Under the pieces are notes generated by a model. The model was given only the letters and a program-made list of their open reading frames with translations, did not search any database and was not told where the DNA came from. A DNA stretch of 64,000 nucleotides from Kutzneria kofuensis (GTDB lineage: Bacteria > Actinomycetota > Actinomycetes > Mycobacteriales > Pseudonocardiaceae): positions 4,528,038 to 4,592,037 of the forward strand of contig NZ_JACHIR010000001.1 of the NCBI RefSeq assembly GCF_014203355.1, given 5' to 3'. Each line of letters starts with the position of its first letter. Within the stretch, counting starts at the first letter, position 1. Made by a program: the position numbers and the translations under genes. Below, one piece after another: positions 17,667 to 26,504 of the stretch.

Positions 17667-18797
17667 ATGTCCGGGCCAAGGATCTGCTTCGTGACCAGCT
17701 ACCCGTTGTCCCGTCAGGACCTCGGGGGCAGCGGCTGGGTGGATCGGCGGCTGGTGCCGATGCTCGCCGGCTGGGCTGACGAGCTGGAGATGCTGTGTGT
17801 GACCGGTCCCGAGGGGGACTGGTCGGAGCGTGTCGGCGAGCACGAGGTGCCGGCCCGTGCCGCCGGTGCGGTTCCGCTGGAGCTGCGTGGCGATCGGCGG
17901 GCGCTGGCCCGGATCGCCGCCGGCATGTTGGTGAGCCCGGAGCCCTATCTGGCCCGCAAGTTCTCGGTGTTTCCCGGCTGGCGCACAGCGGTCGCGCTGC
18001 TGCGCGAGCGGGCGGCCGGCCGGCGGGTGCTGGTCAGCGGCTGGCCGGGGCTGGTGCTCGCGGCCGCCGCCGGGGTGCCGGTGGCCGCGTACGTGGCGCA
18101 CAACGTGGAGTCGACGATCGCCGTCGAGCACTCGCCGCGGGCGCTGCGGATGCTCGGTGAGATCCCGCGCCTGCGCCGGATGGAACGACGGCTGCTCGGG
18201 ATTCCCGACCATGTCTTCACGCTGTCCCACCGGGACGCCGCCGAACTGCGCGGCGAAGGGGTCGCCGCCACCGCGCTTCCGGTGCCGCTGTCCCCCTCCG
18301 GCGCCTCGGCCGGCCGCGCTGTCGGGTTCATCGGCAAGGCCAGCTGGCCGCCCAACGAGCGGGCGCTGCAGGTGCTGCTGGGCCCGGTGCACGACCGTTT
18401 GTCCACTATGGATGTCGATGTGGAGTTTGTCCTGGCGGGCAAGGGAACCGAGCAGTACGCCGAGCACCCTCGGGTCGTCGGCGCCGGGCCGGTGGCCGAT
18501 GTCGCCGACTTCTACGCGCGGGTCGGCGTCGCCGTGGTGCCGCGGTTCGGCTCCAGCACGGGTGTGAGCGTGAAGGTCCTGGAGGCGGCCGAGTTCGGTG
18601 TCCCGTCGGTGCTGCCCCGGTCCCTGGCCGAGGCGATCGATCCGGACGGCCCCTGGCTGGTCGCGGAGGACGCCGACGAGGCAGCCGAGGCGATCCGACG
18701 GTGGCACCGGGGCGAGTTGTCCCCCGACGCCGCGGATTGGGCCTGCAAGCAGGACGCGGCCCGCACAACCGCCCTGCTGCGCAACGCCTTCGCCTGA
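17667..18797 (+). CDS. Glycosyltransferase family 4 (GT-B fold)
   Basis: A 376-residue protein. The N-terminus RICFVTSYPLSRQDLGGSGW is a GT4 nucleotide-sugar/acceptor start; AAYVAHNVEST lies mid-protein. The second Rossmann half includes VGFIGKASWPPNE, FVLAGKGTEQY and the sugar-nucleotide-binding GSSTGVSVKVLEAAEFGVPS segment with the conserved Glu. It sits ten bases after the WecG-like gene and has its own leaderless-type promoter. Confidence 0.82.
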   Translation: MSGPRICFVTSYPLSRQDLGGSGWVDRRLVPMLAGWADELEMLCVTGPEGDWSERVGEHEVPARAAGAVPLELRGDRRALARIAAGMLVSPEPYLARKFSVFPGWRTAVALLRERAAGRRVLVSGWPGLVLAAAAGVPVAAYVAHNVESTIAVEHSPRALRMLGEIPRLRRMERRLLGIPDHVFTLSHRDAAELRGEGVAATALPVPLSPSGASAGRAVGFIGKASWPPNERALQVLLGPVHDRLSTMDVDVEFVLAGKGTEQYAEHPRVVGAGPVADVADFYARVGVAVVPRFGSSTGVSVKVLEAAEFGVPSVLPRSLAEAIDPDGPWLVAEDADEAAEAIRRWHRGELSPDAADWACKQDAARTTALLRNAFA

Positions 18798-19059
18798 CCT
18801 CGCGCCGCTACCCCGGTCTCCGTTGGCCGCCCCTGCTGTGCAAACCCCTCGCCCCGCCGCCGGCCGCGCCTCGGCCGCCAGCGAGCGGAGCCTTGCTCAC
18901 CTCGGTGCTCACTTCGCGGTAGCGTTTCTCACGGAACGTGTAACAAAATCACCCAAAAGGGGCATATCCCCTGTGTGTTGGCCGACGCGGGTTGGCCCAG
19001 CGGCGCTGCCGGTACGAGGATGTGCGGCACGGTGGTCGCGTCGACGGTGAGGAGGTCAG

Positions 19060-21051
19060 GTGCCCGGTCTGATCCGTCAGGCGTTGCGCTTCCGTGCGGG
19101 AACACCGAATTCGACCGGGCTCGTCACGCTCGGGCCGGTCGTGACCAGGGGAAAGGTCGTCGAACTGCGGCCGCCCGCCGCGTCCGACGCGGCCGAGTGG
19201 TCGCGGCTGGTGCGGCCGGAGCGTGATCGGCTGGAACCCCGATGGGCGGACAGTGACCTCGATTGGGTGGCGCGCACCGACCAGGCCGCCTGGCGGGAGC
19301 GATGCGGCGAGCTGCGCCGGCTGGCCCGACGCGGCGAGGCGCTGCCGTTTCTGATCACCGTCGACGGCGGCATCGCCGGCGAGCTGGTGCTGGACCGTGT
19401 CGACCGGGACCGCGGTTGCGCCGAAGTCGAGGTGTGGATCTCCGAGGCACGCGAGAGCGCCGCGATCACGGCGTCGGTGCTGCGTTTGCTGCTGCACCAC
19501 GCATTCGGCGAGTACGAGCTGCGCCGGCTGACGGCGGCGGTCCCCGTCGGCGACCGCAGCGCGGCGGCGCTGTTCAGCCGCGCGGGTTTCCGGCGTGAGG
19601 GACTGCTGCGTGGATACCGGCGCACCGGCGACCACGAGCTGTGGTCCCTGCTGGCCACCGACCGCCCTGAAGAGTCCATTTCGGACTTACCTATAGTGTC
19701 GGCGATGGATGTTCCCGGTAGCGGCAGGGGTTTCGAGCGTTCCAACGCGTTGCAGCGTCGGCTGCACGAGTTGGTGCCCGGCGGCGCGCACACCTACGCC
19801 CGCGGCTCCGACCAGTACCCGGAGGGCATGGCGCCGATCCTGGTCCGCGGCGACGGCTGCCGGGTCTGGGACGCGGACGGCAACTGTTTCATCGAGTACG
19901 GGATGGGGCTGCGTTCGGTCACCCTCGGCCACGGCTACCGGCCGGTGCTGGACGCCGTGCACCAGGCCCTGGCCGACGGCGTCAACTTCTCGCGGCCGAC
20001 GCAGCTCGAAGTGGCCGCCGCCGAGGACTTCCTGAGCCTGGTGCCCGGCGCGGACATGGTGAAGTTCGCCAAGAACGGCTCGGACACCACGACCGCGGCG
20101 ATCCGGCTGGCCCGCGCGGCCACCGGCCGGGACATGGTCGCCGTCTGCGACCAACCGTTCTTCTCCGCGGACGACTGGTTCATCGGGGCCGTCGAGATGA
20201 ACTCCGGCGTGCCGGAGGCGACGCGGAACCAGACGGTTCGCTTCCAGTTCAACGATCTCGACTCGCTGCGGCTGCGGTTCGCCGAGCGCGGTGGCCAGAT
20301 CGCGTGCGTGGTGATGGAGGCGGCGACCGCGCTGGCCGAGCCGGAACCGGGTTTCCTCGAAGGGGTTCGCGCCCTGTGCGACGCTCACGGGGCGCTGCTG
20401 GTCTTCGACGAGATGATCACTGGCTTCCGCTGGTCGGCCAGCGGCGCGCAGTCCGTGTACGGGGTGCGGCCCGACTTGTCGTGCTGGGGCAAGGCGATGG
20501 GCAACGGGTTCCCGATCTCCGCGCTGGCCGGCCGCCGGGACCTGATGGAGCTGGGTGGGCTGCGCACGGATTCGCCGCGGGTGTTCCTGCTCTCGACCAC
20601 TCACGGGCCGGAAACCGTGTCGCTGGCCGCGTTCCGAGCCGTCGTGCGGGCGTACACCGAGGGCGATCCGATCGGCGTCATGGAGCGCCGGGGCACGGAG
20701 TTGGCCGACGGCGTCAACACGGCCGCCCGGGAACTGGGCGTCGAGGAGTTCGTCGCCGCGATCGGCCGGCCGTCGTGCATGGTGTTCACCACGCGCGACA
20801 CGGACGGTCGGCCGTCTCAGCCGTATCGCACGCTGTTCCTGCAGGAGATGCTCCGCCGCGGAGTGCTGGGGCAGTCGTTCGTCATCTCGGCGGCGCACAC
20901 GGTCGCCGACGTCGAGCACACCGTCCAGGCAACCCGCGAGGCCCTGGTCGTCTACCGCCGTGCGCTCGAAGACGGTGGCGTAGAACGGTTTCTGGCCGGG
21001 CGGCCGGTCGCACCGGCGCTGCGCTCACTCGCCTCGCCCCGCCAAATCTGA
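19060..21051 (+). CDS. Fusion of GNAT acetyltransferase and glutamate-1-semialdehyde aminomutase-like aminotransferase
   Basis: A continuous 663-codon frame. Residues 25-205 are a GNAT domain of RimJ type (VVELRPPAASDAAEW, ELRRLTAAVPVGDRSAAALF, RAGFRREGLLRGY). Residues 215-655 are a class III PLP aminotransferase close to HemL, with VPGGAHTYARG, VFDEMITGFRWS and CWGKAMGNGFP; K478 should bind PLP. No ribosome site precedes the internal ATG at the junction, which supports a real fusion. The GTG start follows AGGAGG. As the last gene of the sugar locus it probably aminates and acylates a sugar rather than making haem, but this is inference. Confidence 0.8.
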   Translation: MPGLIRQALRFRAGTPNSTGLVTLGPVVTRGKVVELRPPAASDAAEWSRLVRPERDRLEPRWADSDLDWVARTDQAAWRERCGELRRLARRGEALPFLITVDGGIAGELVLDRVDRDRGCAEVEVWISEARESAAITASVLRLLLHHAFGEYELRRLTAAVPVGDRSAAALFSRAGFRREGLLRGYRRTGDHELWSLLATDRPEESISDLPIVSAMDVPGSGRGFERSNALQRRLHELVPGGAHTYARGSDQYPEGMAPILVRGDGCRVWDADGNCFIEYGMGLRSVTLGHGYRPVLDAVHQALADGVNFSRPTQLEVAAAEDFLSLVPGADMVKFAKNGSDTTTAAIRLARAATGRDMVAVCDQPFFSADDWFIGAVEMNSGVPEATRNQTVRFQFNDLDSLRLRFAERGGQIACVVMEAATALAEPEPGFLEGVRALCDAHGALLVFDEMITGFRWSASGAQSVYGVRPDLSCWGKAMGNGFPISALAGRRDLMELGGLRTDSPRVFLLSTTHGPETVSLAAFRAVVRAYTEGDPIGVMERRGTELADGVNTAARELGVEEFVAAIGRPSCMVFTTRDTDGRPSQPYRTLFLQEMLRRGVLGQSFVISAAHTVADVEHTVQATREALVVYRRALEDGGVERFLAGRPVAPALRSLASPRQI

Positions 21052-21426
21052 CCGTACACAAGGAAATGAGGGCGCTGGTCGGGTGGACCAGCGCCCTCGG
21101 TTGGCCACTGCTGACGGTCCTTCCGGCTCTGCCCCTCGTAGTGCCGGGAGAGACGATCACCGGTGGCCAAGTTTTGGAGCCCCGACGCCACGGGGGCAAC
21201 GCGACGCCGGGGCCAGCCCCCGACCTGACCGGGCGCGGTCGGCAGGTCGGGAAGATCCGGGACGTCGGGGGAGGATCGTCGCCCGCGGCATGACACAACC
21301 GGGAGGACGTGCTCGACGTGATCGCCATGCGCGGCGGTGACCCACTGTTTGGGGGCATCCCCGGGCCCGGATCAGCTCGGCGCGGCCGCAAAAGGGCACA
21401 CGGGTGCCTTGCGACCGTGGGCGCGG
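21052..21426. other. Convergent intergenic region
   Basis: Contains the terminator at 21068-21098. The rest is GC-rich with several short inverted repeats and no supported gene. Confidence 0.5.
21068..21098 (+). terminator. Terminator of the polysaccharide locus
   Basis: A perfect 13-bp stem (21068-21080/21086-21098) with a 5-base loop, 16 bases after the stop of the fusion gene. Confidence 0.8.
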
Positions 21427-22311
21427 TCAGTCGGGTGAGGTGCTGGGCAGCCCGGGAGCGCCGTCGCTGACGCGCTTGGGGCTGTGTTCGTCGGTCGTGG
21501 AACCGGGGCTGGGCCGGAAGCCGGCGCCCGGCGGCACGATGCCGGCGATGCCGTTGGCGCCGCCGAGATCATGGCTGGCGGTGCCGCCCGTGGACGGGGT
21601 GGAGATCGGCTGCGAGGCCGGCTGCTGGAGCGGCAGGTCGATGGGGTGCTGCGGCAGGTCGGGCACGACGCCGGCGGGTGCGCCCATGGACGGCTCGGAC
21701 GAGGTCGTGGCTTGGTCGACCTTGTGGTTCACCGGCGGCGGGGGTGCCTGGACGTGCACCGGAGGCGGCGCGACCGGCGGGGCCGGCGGCGGGGGCGTCT
21801 CGGGCGTGGTCCTGGTCGGGACGGTGACGGTCGTCGAACCCGTCCAGACGTCGCCGGAGTCGGAGGAGCCGGACGAGCCCGGCCAGCTGGAGGTGGCGCC
21901 GCCGCCCGTGGAGGACGACTGCGGCCCGCCCGGGTTCACGGTGGCCGTGCCGCTGCTGGCGCCGTCGTCGGCGGGCGGCTGGAGGGCGGACACCCCGCCC
22001 GGCAGGCCGAGGCGGTGGTGCTGGCCGCCGAGGCTGGTGAGCAGGCCGTTGACCAGGTCGGACAGGTCGGAGTGGAGGGTGTCGGCGACGACGTCCGCCT
22101 GCGGCGCGTCCGACGAGGTCGCGGCGTTCGCGACGGCGGAGCCGAACACGCAGGCCAGCAGCGTCAGACCGCCGGTGACGGCGATGCGGATGACGGCAGC
22201 GCGCAGCGCGGTGCCGGCGCACCGCACCGCACTCGTGCTGGCCACTGTCACCACCACCGTCCGCCCTGCCGGGACAAAATCGTGAAGTTGTCGGATCCGG
22301 CGATGGGACAT
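21427..22311 (-). CDS. Secreted or anchored proline-rich protein
   Basis: About 294 residues. The N-terminus has a basic stretch and a hydrophobic segment ending GSAVANA, a likely signal peptidase site. The mature part is low complexity: Ser/Gly/Thr-rich, then a run of prolines (PETPPPPAPPVAPPP), then Pro/Gln. No enzyme domain is visible, so the product is probably an extracellular or wall-associated spacer-like protein. The start is uncertain: a GTG at 22338, the ATG used here, and several GTG codons just before the signal peptide are all possible. It diverges from the sigma factor gene. Confidence 0.6.
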   Translation of the reverse strand: MSHRRIRQLHDFVPAGRTVVVTVASTSAVRCAGTALRAAVIRIAVTGGLTLLACVFGSAVANAATSSDAPQADVVADTLHSDLSDLVNGLLTSLGGQHHRLGLPGGVSALQPPADDGASSGTATVNPGGPQSSSTGGGATSSWPGSSGSSDSGDVWTGSTTVTVPTRTTPETPPPPAPPVAPPPVHVQAPPPPVNHKVDQATTSSEPSMGAPAGVVPDLPQHPIDLPLQQPASQPISTPSTGGTASHDLGGANGIAGIVPPGAGFRPSPGSTTDEHSPKRVSDGAPGLPSTSPD

Positions 22312-22518
22312 GTTTAGCACCGCGATGTCGATTTGCACATGTTCTCGTCGCCGACCGCCCGGATTGGCGGCTGTCCGCGTTCAGTCTCGCACAACGTGGC
22401 AACTGTGCGCCGCCATCTGCGGGCCGCCACTCGTTTGAGGGTTTTCGCCCGTGCGGCGGATCCGGTCGGTGATCCCTCGCTTCTAACCCGGGACCAACTC
22501 GCCCACGGGGAGGATCGA

Positions 22519-23100
22519 GTGGAAGTCGACACAAGACCGGGGACGTCGGGCCCGGCCGAACTGCTGAGGGCGGCGGAACAAGGGGACCGGGTCGCATGGC
22601 GTGAACTCGTCGCCCGGCACACGCACACCGTCTGGGCCGTTGCCAGAGCGCATGGCCTGGATCGGTCCGATGCCGGCGACGTCGTGCAGAACACCTGGCT
22701 GTCATTGCTGGAAAATATGAATGGAATTCACGATCCGGACCGGCTCGCCGCCTGGCTGGCCACCACGGCCCGGCGGCACGCACTGCGCCTGCTCGCGGCT
22801 CGCCGCCGTGAGACACCCGTTGACGAGGCACGATTGGACGTCGCGCCGGCCGAGGCCGCCGACGCCGTCGTGCTGCGGGACACCGTGAACGCCTCGTTGT
22901 GGCGGGCGTTCACCCAGCTGTCCGATCACTGCCAGCGGGTGTTGCGGGTGTTGGTGCACGCGCCGGAACTGTCGTACCAGCAGGTCGCCGCGGCACTCGG
23001 CATCCCGATCGGCAGCATTGGGCCGACAAGGGGAAGATGCCTTGCCGAACTCCGCCGAAAGGCGGCGTTGGCCGGCCTGTTCCGGGAGGATGCGCGGTGA
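22519..23100 (+). CDS. ECF-type RNA polymerase sigma factor
   Basis: A 193-residue protein. Region 2 is seen in SDAGDVVQNTWLSLLENM, and region 4 in a HCQRVLRVLVHAPELSYQQV helix-turn-helix ending GIPIGSIGPTRGR, as in ECF sigma-70 proteins. The GTG start at 22519 follows GGGGAGG by six bases; the frame is open upstream but without support. A very small gene overlaps its end by GTGA. No classical zinc anti-sigma gene follows. Confidence 0.88.
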   Translation: MEVDTRPGTSGPAELLRAAEQGDRVAWRELVARHTHTVWAVARAHGLDRSDAGDVVQNTWLSLLENMNGIHDPDRLAAWLATTARRHALRLLAARRRETPVDEARLDVAPAEAADAVVLRDTVNASLWRAFTQLSDHCQRVLRVLVHAPELSYQQVAAALGIPIGSIGPTRGRCLAELRRKAALAGLFREDAR

Positions 23101-23279
23101 CGCATGTGTCGGTGTGGGAGCGGCTCGGCTCGGCCGATCGTGCTCTTGTGAACCAACTCAGGGTGCTGCTGAGCGGAATCGACCCCGTTCCACGAGAGGT
23201 CCTGGCGGCCGCCGCTTCACTCGGACAGCGCATTGCGTCGTGTCGGAGCGTAATGGCAAACGTGTGTTTGCTGGGCTAA
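23097..23279 (+). CDS. Short protein coupled to the sigma factor gene
   Basis: Sixty residues, starting at GTG that overlaps the sigma factor stop. The middle, LRVLLSGIDPVPREVLAAAAS, resembles the first helix of the roughly 150-residue proteins often found after such sigma genes in actinomycetes; here the frame stops soon after. It could be a natural short form or the stub of a truncated gene. A strong terminator begins six bases after the stop. Confidence 0.5.
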   Translation: MTHVSVWERLGSADRALVNQLRVLLSGIDPVPREVLAAAASLGQRIASCRSVMANVCLLG

Positions 23280-23284
23280 TCGCG

Positions 23285-23320
23285 ACAATGGGGTCTCGAA
23301 ACCGCTCGAGACCCCATTGT
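23285..23320. terminator. Bidirectional terminator between convergent genes
   Basis: A perfect 14-bp inverted repeat (23285-23298/23307-23320) with an 8-base loop, between the sigma operon and the aminotransferase gene. Confidence 0.8.
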
Positions 23321-23334
23321 TACGTTCTGTGCGC

Positions 23335-24498
23335 TCAGCCGAGCTTGCGCAGCCGCGCGATCGCCTCGTCGATTACGTCGTCACGCTTGCAGAACGCAAA
23401 GCGCACGAGGTGCTGCCACTGCTCGGGATGATCGGTGAACACCTGCACCGGCACGCCGGCCACGCCGATGCGCTCCGGCAGCTGGCGGCACAGCTCGGCG
23501 CCGTCGGCGAAGCCGAGCGGCCGCACGTCCGCGCAGACGAAGTAGGTGCCGGCGGCCTGCCGGACGCCGAAACCGGCGTCGGACAGGCCGGCGGACAGCC
23601 GGTCGCGCTTGCGCTGCAGGTCGTCACGCAGCTGGTCGACCCACGCCATCTCGTTCCGCAGCGCATACGCGACCGCCGGCTGGAACGGCGCGCCGCCGAC
23701 GAACGTGAGGAACTGCTTGGCCGCGCGCACGGCGGCGACCAGCTCGGCCGGGCCGCACACCCAGCCGATCTTCCAGCCGGTGCTGTTGAACGTCTTGCCC
23801 GAGCTGGAGATGGCCAGCGTGCGCTCGTACATGCCGGGCAGCGCCGACAGCGTGACGTGCTCGCGGCCGTCGAAGATGAGGTGCTCGTACACCTCGTCGG
23901 TGATCGCGATCAGGTCGTGCTCCTGGCACAGCTTCGCGACCTCGCTGAGCTCCTCGCGGGTGAACACCGTGCCGGACGGGTTGTGCGGCGAGTTGATCAG
24001 CAGCGCCTTCGTCCGTGGCGTCACCGCCGCCCGCAGCGCGTCGACGTCGAGCGCGAAGCGGTCACCGTCCTCGACCAGCGACACCACCTTGCGCGTGGCG
24101 CCGGCCAGCGCGACCGACGCCGCGTACGAGTCGTAGTACGGCTCGATGAGCAGCACCTCGTCGCCGGGCTCGACCAGCGCCAGCAGCGACGCCGCGATCG
24201 CCTCGGTGGCGCCGACCGTGACCAGCACCTGGCTGTCCGGGTCGTACTCGGTGCCGTAGCGCCGGCGGTGTTCGGCGATCGCCTGCCGCAGCTCCGGCCG
24301 GCCGGGGCCGGGCGGGTACTGGTTGATGCCGTCGGCGATGGCGCGCTGGGCGGTCGCGAGCATCTCGGCGGGCCCGTCGGTGTCCGGGAAGCCCTGGCCG
24401 AGATTGACGGCGCCGGTCCGGGTGGCCAGCGCGGTCATCTCCGCGAAGATCGTCGAGGTGAACGGCTGTAGCCGGGGCACGAGAGCAGGTGTACGCAC
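23335..24498 (-). CDS. PLP-dependent class I aminotransferase
   Basis: A 387-residue fold-type I aminotransferase. Hallmarks are VNLGQGFPDTDGP, LINSPHNPSGT, AITDEVYEHLIF and SSSGKTFNSTGWKIGW, where the Lys binds PLP. The closest named groups are methionine/kynurenine aminotransferases (YbdL/KAT type) and DapC-like enzymes; substrate cannot be fixed. The GTG start at 24498 has GAGG eight bases upstream. It converges with the sigma operon and diverges from the DUF445 gene. Confidence 0.85.
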   Translation of the reverse strand: MRTPALVPRLQPFTSTIFAEMTALATRTGAVNLGQGFPDTDGPAEMLATAQRAIADGINQYPPGPGRPELRQAIAEHRRRYGTEYDPDSQVLVTVGATEAIAASLLALVEPGDEVLLIEPYYDSYAASVALAGATRKVVSLVEDGDRFALDVDALRAAVTPRTKALLINSPHNPSGTVFTREELSEVAKLCQEHDLIAITDEVYEHLIFDGREHVTLSALPGMYERTLAISSSGKTFNSTGWKIGWVCGPAELVAAVRAAKQFLTFVGGAPFQPAVAYALRNEMAWVDQLRDDLQRKRDRLSAGLSDAGFGVRQAAGTYFVCADVRPLGFADGAELCRQLPERIGVAGVPVQVFTDHPEQWQHLVRFAFCKRDDVIDEAIARLRKLG

Positions 24499-24592
24499 AT
24501 CCGGATCCTCGCCGATCCGTCCCCGAGATGTCATCCGGCCGCTCCCCGGTCTCCGCCGCCGAACCCGGCGGCCGCCCCTGTGCGCGGGGAGA

Positions 24593-25852
24593 ATGACGGT
24601 TGTGGAGCGACTCACCGCGGCCGAGACGGTCAAGCGCCGTGCGCTACGTCGGATGAAAACCGTGGCCGCCGGGCTGCTCGTACTCGCGGCCGTGATCTAC
24701 GTGCTCTCCGGCATCTTCGCCGGGCCCGTGTGGCTCGGCTACGTGCACGCCGCCGCCGAGGCCAGCATGGTCGGCGCCCTGGCCGACTGGTTCGCCGTCA
24801 CGGCCCTGTTCCGGCACCCGCTCGGGCTGCCCATCCCGCACACCGCGCTGATCCCGAACCGGAAGAACCTGCTCGGCGCCAGCCTCGGCGACTTCGTCGG
24901 CAACAACTTCCTGTCCGAGCAGGTGGTGCGGGACCGGCTGCACCGGGCGGAGATCAGCAAGCGGGTCGGGGTGTGGCTGTCGCAGCGGGACAACGCCCAG
25001 CGGATCACCTCCGAGCTGTCCAACGTGGCCCGTGGGCTGGTGACCGTGCTGCGGGACGAGGACGTGCAGGCCGTGGTCGAGCACGCCATCGTGCAGCGGC
25101 TGATGGCCATCCCGTGGGGTCCGCCGCTGGGCAAGCTCCTGGGCCAGGTGCTGGCGGACGGCTCCCACCACAAGCTCGTCGACCTGCTGGCCGACCGGGC
25201 CTACGAGTGGGTCCGCGACAACCACGAGGCCATCAAGCGCATCGTCTCGGACCGGTCCCCGGCGTGGTCCCCGAAGTTCGTCGACTCCCTGCTGGGCGAG
25301 CGGGTCTACAACGAGATCCTCGGGTTCGCGTGGTCGATGAAGACCGACGTCAACCACCCCATGCGCGCCGCCGTCGACCGCTTCCTGATCGACTTCGCCG
25401 ACGACCTGCAGACCGACCCCCTCACCATGGAACGGGCCGAGCAGGTCAAGCACCAGGTGCTGACGCATCCCGAGATTCAGCACCTCATCGGCACCACGTG
25501 GACCAATGCCAAGCGGATGCTCCTCGACGCCGCCGAGGACCCGTCGAGCGAGCTGCGCAAGCGGGTGCTCGAAGGCCTCGTCACCCTCGGCATACGCCTG
25601 GAGACCGACGACACGACGCGGGAGAAGGTCGAAGGCTGGATCGAGGGCGGCGCCGCCTACGTCGTCACCCACTACCGCGCCGAGATCCTCACCCTGATCA
25701 CCGACACCATCGAGCGCTGGGACGCCGACGAGACCTCCCGCAAGATCGAGCTCCAGGTCGGCCGGGACCTCCAGTTCATCCGCATCAACGGCACGGTGGT
25801 CGGCGCGCTGGCCGGCCTCGTCATCTACGCCTGCTCGCAGTTCCTGTTCTGA
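24593..25852 (+). CDS. DUF445 family membrane protein
   Basis: A 419-residue protein. An N-terminal membrane helix (about 22-45) is followed by the DUF445 signature EASMVGALADWFAVTALFRH and PIPHTALIPNRKNLLG. A long, mainly helical body runs to a C-terminal membrane helix (VGALAGLVIYACSQFLF). The family is widespread and of unknown function. GGGGAGA precedes the ATG. It ends four bases from the convergent CGNR gene. Confidence 0.88.
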   Translation: MTVVERLTAAETVKRRALRRMKTVAAGLLVLAAVIYVLSGIFAGPVWLGYVHAAAEASMVGALADWFAVTALFRHPLGLPIPHTALIPNRKNLLGASLGDFVGNNFLSEQVVRDRLHRAEISKRVGVWLSQRDNAQRITSELSNVARGLVTVLRDEDVQAVVEHAIVQRLMAIPWGPPLGKLLGQVLADGSHHKLVDLLADRAYEWVRDNHEAIKRIVSDRSPAWSPKFVDSLLGERVYNEILGFAWSMKTDVNHPMRAAVDRFLIDFADDLQTDPLTMERAEQVKHQVLTHPEIQHLIGTTWTNAKRMLLDAAEDPSSELRKRVLEGLVTLGIRLETDDTTREKVEGWIEGGAAYVVTHYRAEILTLITDTIERWDADETSRKIELQVGRDLQFIRINGTVVGALAGLVIYACSQFLF

Positions 25853-25856
25853 GCCG

Positions 25857-26399
25857 TCAGGAAGCCGTGCTGCGGGCGCGTTCCCGCCAGTTGCGGGCCT
25901 TCTCGCGGTTGCCGCAGACGCGCATCGAGCACCAGGTGCGCGAGCGGTTGCGGGACCGGTCGTGGAAGGCCCAGCGGCAGTCGTCGGCCGGACAGATCTT
26001 GATCCGTTCCCAGTAGCCGAGCACGGCCAGCCGCGCGGCGGCGGCGAGGACGGCGCCGAGGGCGTCGCCGGCGGTGAGGACGGGGACGCCGGAGCTCAGC
26101 GAGATCCGGATCGTCCCGTGCGGCAAGCCGGCGGAGGGGGACATCGGAGCCTGCTCGCCGTGGTGGGCCAGTGCGACGGCCCGAAGGGCGTCTCTGCTGG
26201 CCCGGGCCTTGTGGATGGCGCCGGCGGTCCCCAGTCCCCGCTCGGCGGCCCACTGTCGCCAGGTGTGCTCGTCGTCCAGCACGTCCGTGGCCTCATTGAC
26301 GTTCACGGTGTTCAGGAAGGCGAGCAGCAGTTCGACGTCCCGCTCGGCGTCCCAACCGGTTTCCTGCACGGCGCGGGCGCCGGCGGCCGTACCAGTCAC
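25857..26399 (-). CDS. CGNR zinc-finger (ABATE-like) transcriptional regulator
   Basis: A 180-residue protein. The N-terminal part (ERDVELLLAFLNTVNVNE) matches the ABATE domain of stress-linked regulators. The C-terminal zinc finger has Cys at about 136, 141, 157 and 162 within CPADDC and CSMRVCGNR. The GTG start at 26399 is fixed by TACAGT plus six bases upstream, with no Shine-Dalgarno. It is divergent from the PadR operon, with about 105 bases shared between them. Confidence 0.88.
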   Translation of the reverse strand: MTGTAAGARAVQETGWDAERDVELLLAFLNTVNVNEATDVLDDEHTWRQWAAERGLGTAGAIHKARASRDALRAVALAHHGEQAPMSPSAGLPHGTIRISLSSGVPVLTAGDALGAVLAAAARLAVLGYWERIKICPADDCRWAFHDRSRNRSRTWCSMRVCGNREKARNWRERARSTAS

Positions 26400-26405
26400 C
26401 ACTCC

Positions 26406-26411
26406 ACTGTA
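26406..26411 (-). promoter_or_regulatory. -10 element for leaderless CGNR gene
   Basis: TACAGT on the minus strand, six bases before GTG at 26399. Confidence 0.55.
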
Positions 26412-26460
26412 AGCGGCGGATCCAGCGCCCAAGATCACCGCAGGTCAGGCCATATACTCT

Positions 26461-26487
26461 GGGTGTATAGACCAAGGGTATACACCC
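26461..26487. promoter_or_regulatory. Inverted repeat, probable PadR operator
   Basis: GGGTGTATA (26461-26469), 9 bases, TATACACCC (26479-26487). It lies in the -35 region of the PadR operon, just upstream of TACAGT. AT-rich, TATAC-containing dyads at this place are typical of autoregulating PadR repressors. Confidence 0.6.
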
Positions 26488-26491
26488 GAGG

Positions 26492-26497
26492 TACAGT
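26492..26497 (+). promoter_or_regulatory. -10 element for leaderless PadR gene
   Basis: TACAGT, seven bases, then ATG at 26505; no Shine-Dalgarno is present. Confidence 0.55.
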
Positions 26498-26504
26498 TGC
26501 CGGC

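Noticed and set aside
19705-19707. Separate start for the aminotransferase half of the GNAT fusion
   Set aside because: The internal ATG has no ribosome site or -10 element, and the frame is continuous with the GNAT domain.
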